A stretch of 36,082 bases of DNA from a virus, in the IMG/VR virus record IMGVR_UViG_3300025127_000113, positions 1-36,082 of that record. The stretch is one strand, 5' to 3'. Shown in pieces: positions 21,355-30,005 of the stretch. The notes beneath the pieces are model-generated. The model did no database searches, was not told the DNA's origin, and saw only the letters and a program-made list of their open reading frames with translations. Position numbers and translations under genes: made by a program. Each line of letters begins with the position of its first letter. Position 1 is the stretch's first letter.

Positions 21355-21698
21355 TTCTTCTCCTCTACAGGGGGATGTTTTCCGTTGTGCATGTGTATAA
21401 TTTTCTCTAAATTTTTTTCTAAAACGTCTAATCTAGTTTCCATTCTTTCAAGAGAACGGTGAAGTTTCTCTCTATTCTCTGGAGAAAGTATTTGACTAAT
21501 AACAGCAACTCGATTTTCTGAAACTTCAGTTGCTATGTTATTTTTTTCTAGGTTATCATATAACTCAGTAATATTTTTTTGCATTGCTTTAGAATCTTCC
21601 TCTAACTCAATGCACTTTTGTCTAACAACAATAAAAGAAGTTATCACTGAGATAAGCATACCTCCTAGTGTTATTAATAATCTTGCATCTAGTTCCAT
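21351..21698 (-). CDS. Spanin-like membrane-anchored coiled-coil protein
   Basis: The 115-residue protein has one N-terminal membrane helix (ARLLITLGGMLISVITSFIV, residues 5-24) and a long charged coiled coil (IELEEDSKAMQKNITELYDN; HRSLERMETRLDVLEKNLEK) ending in a flexible HNGKHPPVEEKK tail. This is the layout of an Rz-like inner-membrane spanin subunit, with the C-terminal part in the periplasm. It lies immediately before the M15 peptidase, overlapping it by 4 bases, which supports a lysis role. Alternatives are a small holin accessory or a tail-associated coiled coil. A partner could be the lipoprotein at 18109. Confidence 0.6.
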   Translation of the reverse strand: MELDARLLITLGGMLISVITSFIVVRQKCIELEEDSKAMQKNITELYDNLEKNNIATEVSENRVAVISQILSPENREKLHRSLERMETRLDVLEKNLEKIIHMHNGKHPPVEEKK

Positions 21699-21699
21699 G

Positions 21700-24600
21700 T
21701 TAATTACCTTTAACTGTAATTTTTCTAGGTTGGTTAGATAGACGCAATATTTCTTTTATATATTTATTGTTTCTAAAGTCTTTTCCAAACTTTTCTCTTA
21801 ACTTTCTATCTGTTTGTTTATTTGCAAATAATTTATCAGGAATTACTATACCAGTTCTAGCTAAATTTTCTATTGAACTTTTAGCTCCTGCTTGAATTAG
21901 TTGCTCTTTAGGATTATAATAAAAATTATCTGTAGACATCTTAATGATATCTCCATAATTAATATTTTTATCTATTAAGTCATCCTTTATTCTTTTCTTA
22001 TAAGGCATACCTAAAGTAACACCAACCTTTTCTGCAACTTCGTTCATAGCTTGGTACTTACTTTCTTGTAGTTCTTTATACCTCTCAAGCAATTCTTCTC
22101 CTACTTCATCTGAAATACCGTTAGGGTTAGGGTCTAATTTACCAAGATAAGCATCTAAAGCTATCTGAGTAGCAGCAGCTTGTTTTAAAGGTTCAGATAA
22201 ATTAAATCCTATTGATCTATTTAAGTTTACAGTTGAAGTACGAATACCTGTGGTCATCCAACTTTCTATGTCTTCTAAATTTTGAGGAAATCCTGAAGCT
22301 GATTTACCTAGTCTATTAAGGTCTTCATTACTCCAACCATTTTGAATATAATCTATTAAATTTTTATAACCAGCAGACTCAGCAAATTGATTACCTCTAG
22401 TAATTACTTGAGATGTTCCTGGTTCCATAGACTTTACAAATTCTATCATGCCTGTTCTAATATTTTCAGTACTAAATCCTTCTTCACCTTTTAGCTCAGA
22501 ATATAAAGGTTTACCATTCTTAGTTTTTTGTGTAAGTAAAACTCGTCCAAGACCATCCCAGAAAAACTTAGGACTTGTATACGGACCTGTTATAGAATCA
22601 TATACCGCAGCTATAGCCTCATCTACTTCAAAATCTTTTATATCATCCCCTGCTATTAACCTAGCTGTTATTTGTCTTATAGGTAGTTTTAAAATATCAG
22701 CAGCATCAAACTGTGAAGAGTTTGCAAATCGAGTCATGATAGGTCCATTACCTTCTTGAATCATGCCATCCAAGAAAAATTGATTTTGTCCTTTACCCCA
22801 ACCATCAGGTGCAAGCATATTAAGAACTCTTTTATTTTGATTAGTTATACCATACTCTTCATTATTTTGAGTTGTATAATATCCAATACCTGACGTTACT
22901 GTAGCTAACCCTGTTAATCTTTTAAGTCCTCGAATAGCTAAACCTCTTTGAGCCTCTGCACTTAACTCAGGATTATTAAGTTGTTTTATATCATTAATAC
23001 CATTCTTAATAATATTTTTATGTGTTCGTATTATCTCAGAAGGAAACAAAGCATATGTACCTATAGGTAATTTACTAAGCTGCCTAGCAAAAGGAGATGC
23101 TATACTATAAGACGGCATTGTATCCCTAACTATTTCAGATGCTTTTGCAAACAAGTCATCCTCAGAAATTCTTCCATCTCTTATTTCATTTTTATAAATT
23201 TTTCTAAGGTCTTGTAATTCAAAACTATGAGCCATTATTTTAGAGGCAGTATCTGTAGCTCCATAAAACTCACTTAAACCACCTAACCCTTTTTGATATC
23301 CTCTTAGTCCTCTTTGTAGAGTCGCTCGTACAGGTCTACTTTTAAACTCTGCCATAGAAGCTTTACCAAAATTATTTACTGCCGACTGAACCATCTCAGC
23401 AGATAAATCAGTATCAATAACACCTTGTTCTTTTAATTTTAATAAAGATTTTGTAGCAGCTTCATTAGTTCCAAAATATTGATTCCATAATTGCTGCCCT
23501 GATTTTTTCCAAGCTTGTCCTTTAGCTAAATTAAATAAATGACCGTTAGATAAAAATGATTGTCCTGCTCCATACAGGTTTACACCATATGCAGGAAGAT
23601 CAAGTATTGTTTGGCTTGCTTGTCCTAAAGCAGCAAAGTTTTGTAATAATCTTCCAGTGCCAGTTGATCCTAGATTTTGAGAAACTGGACCAAAATAATC
23701 TATTCCTCCCTCAATAAACTTTAACATTTTTGGAGAGGTGTATATATCTTTTAATAAAGATATTTGATTACCTTTTCTATTAGCATAATCTTTTCCTAAA
23801 GTATTTTCTACAAGAGTATAAAGACCAGCACTAGCATCAGATGTTCCAGTAGGAGAAAGAGATTCTATAACTCTAGCTCGAACCCTTGGTAATTTTTTAG
23901 GTATTAAACCACCAAGCTCAACATAAACACCTTCACCACCATTCTGTTTATTTAAAGCTTGTTTAAAAAACATATCTACACTAGATAAATATTCTATTTC
24001 ATTAAGAAGTCTACGTTGTTTTCCTAATGTATTTCTTATGTTACCTGTCCAATCTGTTCTCTCACCTAGTAACTCAAGGATAGGCTCATCTAAATCTTTT
24101 TTCTTTGCTAATATTTTTTTAGCTTGCGGAGACATTGTTGAATTTTCTACAACATTATTTAATATCTGTAATGGATTAAGAAGAATACCTCCACCCTCTT
24201 GAGGTTTAGCTAATCTTTCTACTACATTAAGAATAATACCATCAATTTCATCCTCATTATATTTATTTTTATACAAACCTTTAAAATATTCTCTAGCATT
24301 CTCAACTTTATTTATAAATTTTGCATCTACTTTTTCATTATTTAAAGCTTTACTAATATCTTTTAAATATAAAGGGTTGTTTTCAGATATAAAAGTTCTG
24401 GTAATATATATCTCATTATCACCACGTTGAACACCTAACTTTTGATTATCAGGTAATCCTAAATAATTATTTAATGCAGATTCATTTTGATTAACTTTAT
24501 CTTTAACACGTTCTAATTGAGTTTTTAACGCAGGAATATTATCAACTGCTTGAATTGATGCAGCATTACCTGCAAAGTATCCGTTAATCAAATCATCTTT

Positions 24601-25899
24601 TTCTTTTTCAGAAAGATCAGATAAATTATTTTTAACAGCTTTATTTAAATCTCGTAAAGATTTTTTAAGCTCAAAATTAATTGCCCTATCACCTCTAGAT
24701 TTTTTAATAGCTGCTCTAAATAATTCTGGAGGAAGAGCAGAAGCAGAACTAAAAAGTCTACCTGCACCTGTATTTATTTTAGCTAGTCTTTCTGTAATTG
24801 CATGACGAGCTTGAGGTTTTCCTGGTACAGCTTCTGTTACATCTAGTAAGTCTATATTAGAATCAGGAGATTTATTTATTGTGTCAGTCATCTCCTTGAT
24901 AGCTTTACTTTTTCCTATTTGACCTGCTGCAACTGGACCATATCTTCCTAATACTCCTCCAAGAACAGCACCTCCACCTACAGTTAAAGCAGTTTGTAAT
25001 CTATCTGGTTGTTTAACTTCTCCTGTTTCAGGATCAATAACACCTATATCAGTTTCTAAACTTTGCCTTGAAATATCTTGAGCGCCAGCAAAGGTTGCTC
25101 CTGAAGCTGCTCCTGTTTTAGCATATTGTTTACCAACAGTTTTAAGTGCTTCTTTACGAGCTTCCTTTACAATCTCCTCTGTAGCTTTACCACTACCTTC
25201 AGTCACACCACGTTTAGCTAACTCTGCTATAAGCTGTTTCTTTAATTCAAACTTACCTGCTATTGTAGCTGATCTACCTCCTATAAGTTTAGCTAAACCT
25301 CCAATGCCAAATCCAGCTATCAGTGAACCCCATGTAGCAGGATCAGCACTTGTATTTTTAAATGCCCTAAGTGTAGATTTTAAATCAGTATCTGCTGCAT
25401 CAAAGTCTTGTAATGAGTTAACCCATGCTTGTTTAACATCATCAGGCATTTCATCTATATTTAATGCAGTCTTAGCAGCAGTAAGACCTAAGTCTGTTAA
25501 GTTCCAAGCTAAAGATGAATGTCGATCTGCAAGCCAATCACCTGGACTATCATATCCAGATTCAGCAGCATTAAAAGGTTTACCCTCTTCATACTCATAG
25601 ATTTTCACACCCGATGAAATCCACTTAGGGTCTTTAATTAAATCATTAACAGAACGATCATCTTCTTCTTTGTCTATCTCTTGTTCAACTTTAGATACGA
25701 CAGGTTGTAAAGAAGAATCCGTTACTTCTCCAGCAATAATTTTATCAAAAGCTGATGGTGAAGTTACAGGTTTTTGAGAAGAATCCGTTATTTCTCCACC
25801 AATAATTTTATCAAAAGTTGATGGTGAAGTTGAAGATTCTTGAGAAGAACCTGTTACTTTTCCTGCAATAATTTTATCAAAAGTAGATAGTTCAGACAT
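21700..25899 (-). CDS. Very large internal virion / DNA injection protein (1399 aa)
   Basis: The 1399-residue protein lies in the position of T7 gp16-type internal virion proteins, which are ejected to form the DNA channel. It opens with three tandem 22-residue repeats of the form TFDKIIAGEVTDSSQ.P.TS (residues 6-71). An alanine/glycine-rich region at about 190-330 follows, with possible membrane-inserting stretches (WGSLIAGFGIGGLAKLIGG; GAVLGGVLGRYGPVAAG). The rest is mostly helical, including YALFPSEIIRTHKNIIKNG and later LKRLTGLATVTSGIGYYTTQ. No lytic transglycosylase motif is seen. The start has only a weak ribosome-binding site and lies 2 bases after the previous stop, so coupling is likely. 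The family call rests on size, composition and order. Confidence 0.6.
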   Translation of the reverse strand: MSELSTFDKIIAGKVTGSSQESSTSPSTFDKIIGGEITDSSQKPVTSPSAFDKIIAGEVTDSSLQPVVSKVEQEIDKEEDDRSVNDLIKDPKWISSGVKIYEYEEGKPFNAAESGYDSPGDWLADRHSSLAWNLTDLGLTAAKTALNIDEMPDDVKQAWVNSLQDFDAADTDLKSTLRAFKNTSADPATWGSLIAGFGIGGLAKLIGGRSATIAGKFELKKQLIAELAKRGVTEGSGKATEEIVKEARKEALKTVGKQYAKTGAASGATFAGAQDISRQSLETDIGVIDPETGEVKQPDRLQTALTVGGGAVLGGVLGRYGPVAAGQIGKSKAIKEMTDTINKSPDSNIDLLDVTEAVPGKPQARHAITERLAKINTGAGRLFSSASALPPELFRAAIKKSRGDRAINFELKKSLRDLNKAVKNNLSDLSEKEKDDLINGYFAGNAASIQAVDNIPALKTQLERVKDKVNQNESALNNYLGLPDNQKLGVQRGDNEIYITRTFISENNPLYLKDISKALNNEKVDAKFINKVENAREYFKGLYKNKYNEDEIDGIILNVVERLAKPQEGGGILLNPLQILNNVVENSTMSPQAKKILAKKKDLDEPILELLGERTDWTGNIRNTLGKQRRLLNEIEYLSSVDMFFKQALNKQNGGEGVYVELGGLIPKKLPRVRARVIESLSPTGTSDASAGLYTLVENTLGKDYANRKGNQISLLKDIYTSPKMLKFIEGGIDYFGPVSQNLGSTGTGRLLQNFAALGQASQTILDLPAYGVNLYGAGQSFLSNGHLFNLAKGQAWKKSGQQLWNQYFGTNEAATKSLLKLKEQGVIDTDLSAEMVQSAVNNFGKASMAEFKSRPVRATLQRGLRGYQKGLGGLSEFYGATDTASKIMAHSFELQDLRKIYKNEIRDGRISEDDLFAKASEIVRDTMPSYSIASPFARQLSKLPIGTYALFPSEIIRTHKNIIKNGINDIKQLNNPELSAEAQRGLAIRGLKRLTGLATVTSGIGYYTTQNNEEYGITNQNKRVLNMLAPDGWGKGQNQFFLDGMIQEGNGPIMTRFANSSQFDAADILKLPIRQITARLIAGDDIKDFEVDEAIAAVYDSITGPYTSPKFFWDGLGRVLLTQKTKNGKPLYSELKGEEGFSTENIRTGMIEFVKSMEPGTSQVITRGNQFAESAGYKNLIDYIQNGWSNEDLNRLGKSASGFPQNLEDIESWMTTGIRTSTVNLNRSIGFNLSEPLKQAAATQIALDAYLGKLDPNPNGISDEVGEELLERYKELQESKYQAMNEVAEKVGVTLGMPYKKRIKDDLIDKNINYGDIIKMSTDNFYYNPKEQLIQAGAKSSIENLARTGIVIPDKLFANKQTDRKLREKFGKDFRNNKYIKEILRLSNQPRKITVKGN
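25687..25884 (-). repeat. Three tandem 66-base coding repeats
   Basis: The 5' end of the 1399-aa gene holds three in-frame copies of a 66-base unit, encoding residues 6-27, 28-49 and 50-71. Each starts (T/A)FDKII(A/G)G and contains TGSSQ, TDSSQ or TDSSL. The third copy is most diverged at its end. Confidence 0.85.
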
Positions 25900-25901
25900 A
25901 A

Positions 25902-28046
25902 TTATTTAACACTTCTAATTTTTATTATCTTCATAATTGTAGGTATATCACTCATCTGTAGATTTGGGTTGTCTCCTGACTCTACAATTTCTTTAAGGTC
26001 TTCTTCTTGTTGTGCAGGAGATTTGTTAGCTAAATCATCTAAATTTTTATTTGTAAGCTTTGTAACTGAAACTTTTTTACCTTCTGTACCTATGCTAGGT
26101 ACATTATAGTTAGCTAGTAAATTATCAGCTTTTGATTTTAAAGTTATTAATAAACTATCTTGAAAATCTCTAGAGTTTTTATTTGTAAACCCTTTTAAAC
26201 TATCTAATAATCTAACTGATAATTCAAATCCTTTTTTAGAATCTAATGAATCACCAGATGGAAGTACTATAGTTTGATTTGCCTCATCCCAACTTAAACC
26301 TTCTTGAAGTCCTATTTCTTTCCTCAAAGCATTAAACTCAGAAGCAGTCATATATTTCTTTGAATCTTTTAAAGCAGCTAGTCTTCTTGCTTCAGACTCA
26401 TTTCTTGCAATATCTAGTTCTTCTGCTTTTATTGCAAAATCTATATCTTCTTTTGAACGCTGTTGATCCCGTAAAAATTTTTCTCTTTTTGATTTTAGTT
26501 CAGCATCTTCTCTAGCAGTTTGTAAAGTTTCTTGCCTAAGAGCATCTTCAGCAGCAAGCTTTTCATCTGTAGCCATACGTTCATCTGAAATCTTTTGAGC
26601 TTCTATTCCTATTTCCTCAAACTGTGGTCTTTCTGGATCACCTCTACCTGCTGCATTTAACATTCTAAACAAAGCAGTAGTGTTAAAACCTAAGTTAAAA
26701 GGATCACGCCTTGCTTGTTCTCTATCTATTTTTGCTTGATATGCTTTTTCAGCACGTTTTTGCCGTGCTTCTAAAATAGCATCTTGTCTTTCTTGTAAAT
26801 CTATTCCAGCAACATTTTGTAATATTCTATTCTCTTTCAACCTTTGTCTTAAAGAACCTAAAGCCTCTCCTCTTGGACCTGGAATAGGAGTAAGAGTGCC
26901 TCTAAGGTCTCCTAGTTCAGGATTAGTCATTCCTGGTGTTCGTCTACGAACTAAAGGTACAAGGCCACCATCACGACGAGATACAACCCCACCATGTTTA
27001 TTAGCTTTCTTACCACCTAGTTGACCAAAAAGATTACCAACACCTGTACCTAAAGCACCTACATTAGTAGCTAATGTTTGAAATGGTGAAGGACCAAAGG
27101 TAGTTGGATTCTGCGTAACCCTTGAACGTAAAGCAGGAAAACCAAATGCTGCTGATTGCATACGATCAAGAACAGTTTCAGGAAACGCTTGCTCTTCAAG
27201 AAATTCTTTATATGCTTCGTCAAGTGCGGTTTGTGTTTGTGCTTGTTGTGCTGCACCCACACGCTCAAGACCCTGAAGCTCTCTAGTACGTTGGGCGCTT
27301 TCAGCAGGAGATAGTCCTATCAATGCTTGAGCCTGTCCACGCTCTCTAGCTTTCTGCTGCTCAAATGCTTTCTGTCCTTGTGTAAATGCAGACTGTAATC
27401 CTTTAGCTTGTATATCACCAAGAAGCTGTTGTTGATTACGCAAAGCTTCTGCTTCTAATATAGCGCCACGACTTCCTCCAAATGATCCTGCTTGAATAGC
27501 AGCAGCTTGTACTTTAGGTAAAACATCTTGTTCAAACTTTTGTTGTGCTTCTCTCTTTTCAATATCAATAACAGCTTGTTGAAAAGGAGACATAAACCTT
27601 TGTGCTACATCACCAGTAAATTCTTCTTGTTGTCCTCGTATCAAAGCTTCAGCATCAGCAAACCGAGTGCCAGCAAGTCCAGTTCCTGTTTGAGTTACAG
27701 ATCGTTCTCCAGTTTCAGGATCAGTAATAATATCAAACCCTGCCAGTCCAGCTAGACCACGTTGAGCAGCTAATTGTTCAGGAGTAAATTGAGCAATTGT
27801 TTGTCCTGTAAATGCTTTGTATCCACCAGGATCAACAGGTTCTCCTGTTACAGGATCAAGAACTAATTCACCAGTTGTTTCATCTCTTAGACCTTCAGAT
27901 CGTAATGTAGCAAGAGCAGCTTCTTTCTCAAGATAGTCCTTCATGAAAGGAGCTATCTCTGTTGCAAGCTTTTCTTGTGCAACAGTTACGCCACCTGGAC
28001 GAGCCTGTGGTTGAAAGAATCCTGTGCCTAATAATGATGATGCCAT
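25902..28046 (-). CDS. Large internal virion-type protein (714 aa)
   Basis: The 714-residue protein is Gln/Ala/Glu-rich and largely helical. The N-terminal region has FQPQARPGGVTVAQEKLATE, then short beta-turn units (ETTGELVLDPVTGEPVDPGG; DIITDPETGERSVTQTGTG). Helices with FMSPFQQAVIDIEKREAQQK and AAAIQAGSFGGSRGAILEAE follow. A central basic stretch (KKANKHGGVVSRRDGGLVPL, about 350-370) may be a processing or membrane-contact site. Long coiled coils occupy about 400-580. Proteins of this type lie beside gp16-like proteins in marine podoviruses and are taken as internal virion or injection components. AAAGGA precedes the ATG. The assignment is by context; the exact T7 counterpart is not clear. 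Confidence 0.6.
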   Translation of the reverse strand: MASSLLGTGFFQPQARPGGVTVAQEKLATEIAPFMKDYLEKEAALATLRSEGLRDETTGELVLDPVTGEPVDPGGYKAFTGQTIAQFTPEQLAAQRGLAGLAGFDIITDPETGERSVTQTGTGLAGTRFADAEALIRGQQEEFTGDVAQRFMSPFQQAVIDIEKREAQQKFEQDVLPKVQAAAIQAGSFGGSRGAILEAEALRNQQQLLGDIQAKGLQSAFTQGQKAFEQQKARERGQAQALIGLSPAESAQRTRELQGLERVGAAQQAQTQTALDEAYKEFLEEQAFPETVLDRMQSAAFGFPALRSRVTQNPTTFGPSPFQTLATNVGALGTGVGNLFGQLGGKKANKHGGVVSRRDGGLVPLVRRRTPGMTNPELGDLRGTLTPIPGPRGEALGSLRQRLKENRILQNVAGIDLQERQDAILEARQKRAEKAYQAKIDREQARRDPFNLGFNTTALFRMLNAAGRGDPERPQFEEIGIEAQKISDERMATDEKLAAEDALRQETLQTAREDAELKSKREKFLRDQQRSKEDIDFAIKAEELDIARNESEARRLAALKDSKKYMTASEFNALRKEIGLQEGLSWDEANQTIVLPSGDSLDSKKGFELSVRLLDSLKGFTNKNSRDFQDSLLITLKSKADNLLANYNVPSIGTEGKKVSVTKLTNKNLDDLANKSPAQQEEDLKEIVESGDNPNLQMSDIPTIMKIIKIRSVK

Positions 28047-28058
28047 CTTTATATTCCT

Positions 28059-29546
28059 TTATGCTATACTTTGTAGACCTAACCTCAAAGCTTTTTCACC
28101 ATTAATTTCATTAGGTTGTTGGGACGTACCATAAGCTTTGCGTCTAATTTGTTTAATTGTTTCATCCATAATTTTCGCACCTTCATCAGCATTACCATTA
28201 CCTAAAGCTGACATAGTATATGCATCAACTACATATTCTTTAGGGCTAACTGCTAACGTAGCAACTTGTTCTCCATCAGATACAATAGGCATTTGAACAT
28301 TATCTTCCATACCATGTCCATCACCACCTACCATACCTGAGAATTGATCAGGATACATTAAAGACATTACAAATTCTTCATTACTTAAAGGACCACCTTC
28401 TGCTGCTTGAACAAGTTGAGTACGTCGAGCAAATTCAGTTCGTCCTACTAAGTCTTGTTTTGTAATACGTTTACCCTTATGAATAGTAGAACCTGTTTCC
28501 GCAAGTTGTTTAATTTGATTTGGAGTAAGTTCTGCTCGATCTACTTTTGGAGCAATAGGAATACGTCGTATCCCACCTATCTCACGAGGCAGTTTAGGTA
28601 TATATGGATTACCTGGAATTGATTGCAATCCTAAACCTTGTCCTTGTGGTGCTTGAGGAGTTGCTGCTGCTTTTAATAAAGAACGACCAAGAGGTTCAAT
28701 ACTTCTTCCTGCTATTCCTTGTAGTGATATTTTCCCTCCAGGTTCTCTAATTCTAGAATAATCTGCGACTCTACCAAAGAAATCTGATGGACTTGCAATA
28801 TCAGTTTTACTTCGATCTATACGTTCTTTTTGAGCGTCTTGTATAGCAGTTCGTTGTGCACGCTCCTCATCAGTCAACTTCTTTTCATCTTCATCAAAAA
28901 GTAAATCACCAAAAAATGCACGTTCACCTCGCTTAGTTGATGCATAGTCGCCTAATGTTCGTAGAGCAAGATCTGTACCAAAACTATATGCATCAGGTTC
29001 ATAACCAGAACCAAAGAGATCACTAAATGCATAATCAAGTGCAAAGTTTGTACCTGCTCCGACAAGACCTTTACCAACTGATGAACTTAAAAAATTTGCT
29101 ACATCAGGACTAGCAACTCTATCAACAGCTACGCCAAGTCCTGTACCTACTACATCTCCTACAAAAGATTTACCTATATCTAAAGCAACATCTTTTATAA
29201 ATCCTCCAAAACTAGCTTCTGCTACAGGCATACTAGCAAGACCTCTAGCAATTAAATTAGAACCTTCAGCTAGTTTAGTTTGTTGTTTATAATATTTATC
29301 AAACATATTAGGATTTTTAGTTAACATTGCTTCAACATGAACTTCTGCTAAAGAGTCTCCTACTGAAGCAATACGTTTTTCTTTTTCTTTCTCAGCTACA
29401 TCATTAAGAGAACCTCCTGTAGACATATACATATTAGGTTTCTCTGACATATACTCAACCATCTTCATACGATCATTCAAAGCATCACCTTGAATCATAT
29501 CTCTAAAGTCCATGAACTCTTCAAAGTTTCTATTTTCTGGAATCAT
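28059..29546 (-). CDS. Virion structural / internal protein (495 aa)
   Basis: The 495-residue protein has an N-terminal helical part (IPENRNFEEFMDFRDMIQGD), a Gly/Ala-rich middle with membrane-like runs (FVGDVVGTGLGVAVDRVA; SSVGKGLVGAGTNFALDYAF), and a conserved C-terminal block including FSGMVGGDGHGMEDNVQMPI, GEQVATLAVSPKEYVVDAYT and MSALGNGNADEGAKIMDETI. The C-terminal block is familiar from structural proteins of marine phages. The frame continues to 29582, but ATG 29546 after GGAGAAGGTG is clearly better. It overlaps the upstream small gene by 17 bases. The Gly/Ala-rich middle resembles that of the Hint protein. A role in the ejected inner core is inferred from its neighbours. Confidence 0.6.
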   Translation of the reverse strand: MIPENRNFEEFMDFRDMIQGDALNDRMKMVEYMSEKPNMYMSTGGSLNDVAEKEKEKRIASVGDSLAEVHVEAMLTKNPNMFDKYYKQQTKLAEGSNLIARGLASMPVAEASFGGFIKDVALDIGKSFVGDVVGTGLGVAVDRVASPDVANFLSSSVGKGLVGAGTNFALDYAFSDLFGSGYEPDAYSFGTDLALRTLGDYASTKRGERAFFGDLLFDEDEKKLTDEERAQRTAIQDAQKERIDRSKTDIASPSDFFGRVADYSRIREPGGKISLQGIAGRSIEPLGRSLLKAAATPQAPQGQGLGLQSIPGNPYIPKLPREIGGIRRIPIAPKVDRAELTPNQIKQLAETGSTIHKGKRITKQDLVGRTEFARRTQLVQAAEGGPLSNEEFVMSLMYPDQFSGMVGGDGHGMEDNVQMPIVSDGEQVATLAVSPKEYVVDAYTMSALGNGNADEGAKIMDETIKQIRRKAYGTSQQPNEINGEKALRLGLQSIA

Positions 29547-29724
29547 CACCTTCTCCAAACGATGCGTAATTAGATTGTACATTATTATCTATACTAGAAA
29601 CATTTTCAATTGGATTAAATTTTTGTTGTATGTTATATAATTGTGGCAACATGATTTGTCCTTGATTAAGATTACCAATCAAGGTACTGTTGTTTACAAA
29701 ATTAAAATATTCTTCGTTAGTCAT
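29530..29724 (-). CDS. Small hypothetical protein (64 aa)
   Basis: The 64-residue product (MTNEEYFNFVNNSTLIGNLN...) is Asn/Gln-rich and neutral to acidic, without membrane segments. An upstream in-frame ATG at 29742 exists, but ATG 29724 overlaps the previous stop by one base (TAATG) and has GGAAAGA upstream, so it is preferred. The last 17 bases overlap the next gene. Small Asn/Gln-rich proteins in this position may be minor tail or assembly factors; nothing specific can be claimed. Confidence 0.5.
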   Translation of the reverse strand: MTNEEYFNFVNNSTLIGNLNQGQIMLPQLYNIQQKFNPIENVSSIDNNVQSNYASFGEGDDSRK

Positions 29725-30005
29725 TAATGAAAATCTTTCCATGTTGTAGAAGCAGCGGTACTAACGTAACCTTTAAATTTACCACTGCTTGCAGAGTATG
29801 CAACATCTCCCCCTTTAGGACGACCAATATCTGTAACGGTTACAACTGTAAAAATGTTGGTAGCAGAAGCGCCTTCTAATTCTTGATCTCTCAAATCAAG
29901 TTGATTAACTAATGCTGCTCCCCATTTTTCTAAAGCATTATAGACCTTTCTTGTTTCTTCTTGTGTTACATTTAACAAGTAAGGAAGATCAGGATAACGT
30001 GCCAT
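29724..30005 (-). CDS. Small structural-region protein (93 aa)
   Basis: The 93-residue product begins ARYPDLPYLLNVTQEETRKV, continues as a helix with ALEKWGAALVNQLDLRDQEL, and ends in a beta-rich part (FTVVTVTDIGRPKGGDVAYS). Such short helix-then-strand proteins next to tail hub genes are common in phages and may be tail assembly or baseplate parts. The start uses a very strong GGAGGAAGG site and overlaps the preceding stop (TAATG). No family is firmly recognised. Confidence 0.55.
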   Translation of the reverse strand: MARYPDLPYLLNVTQEETRKVYNALEKWGAALVNQLDLRDQELEGASATNIFTVVTVTDIGRPKGGDVAYSASSGKFKGYVSTAASTTWKDFH

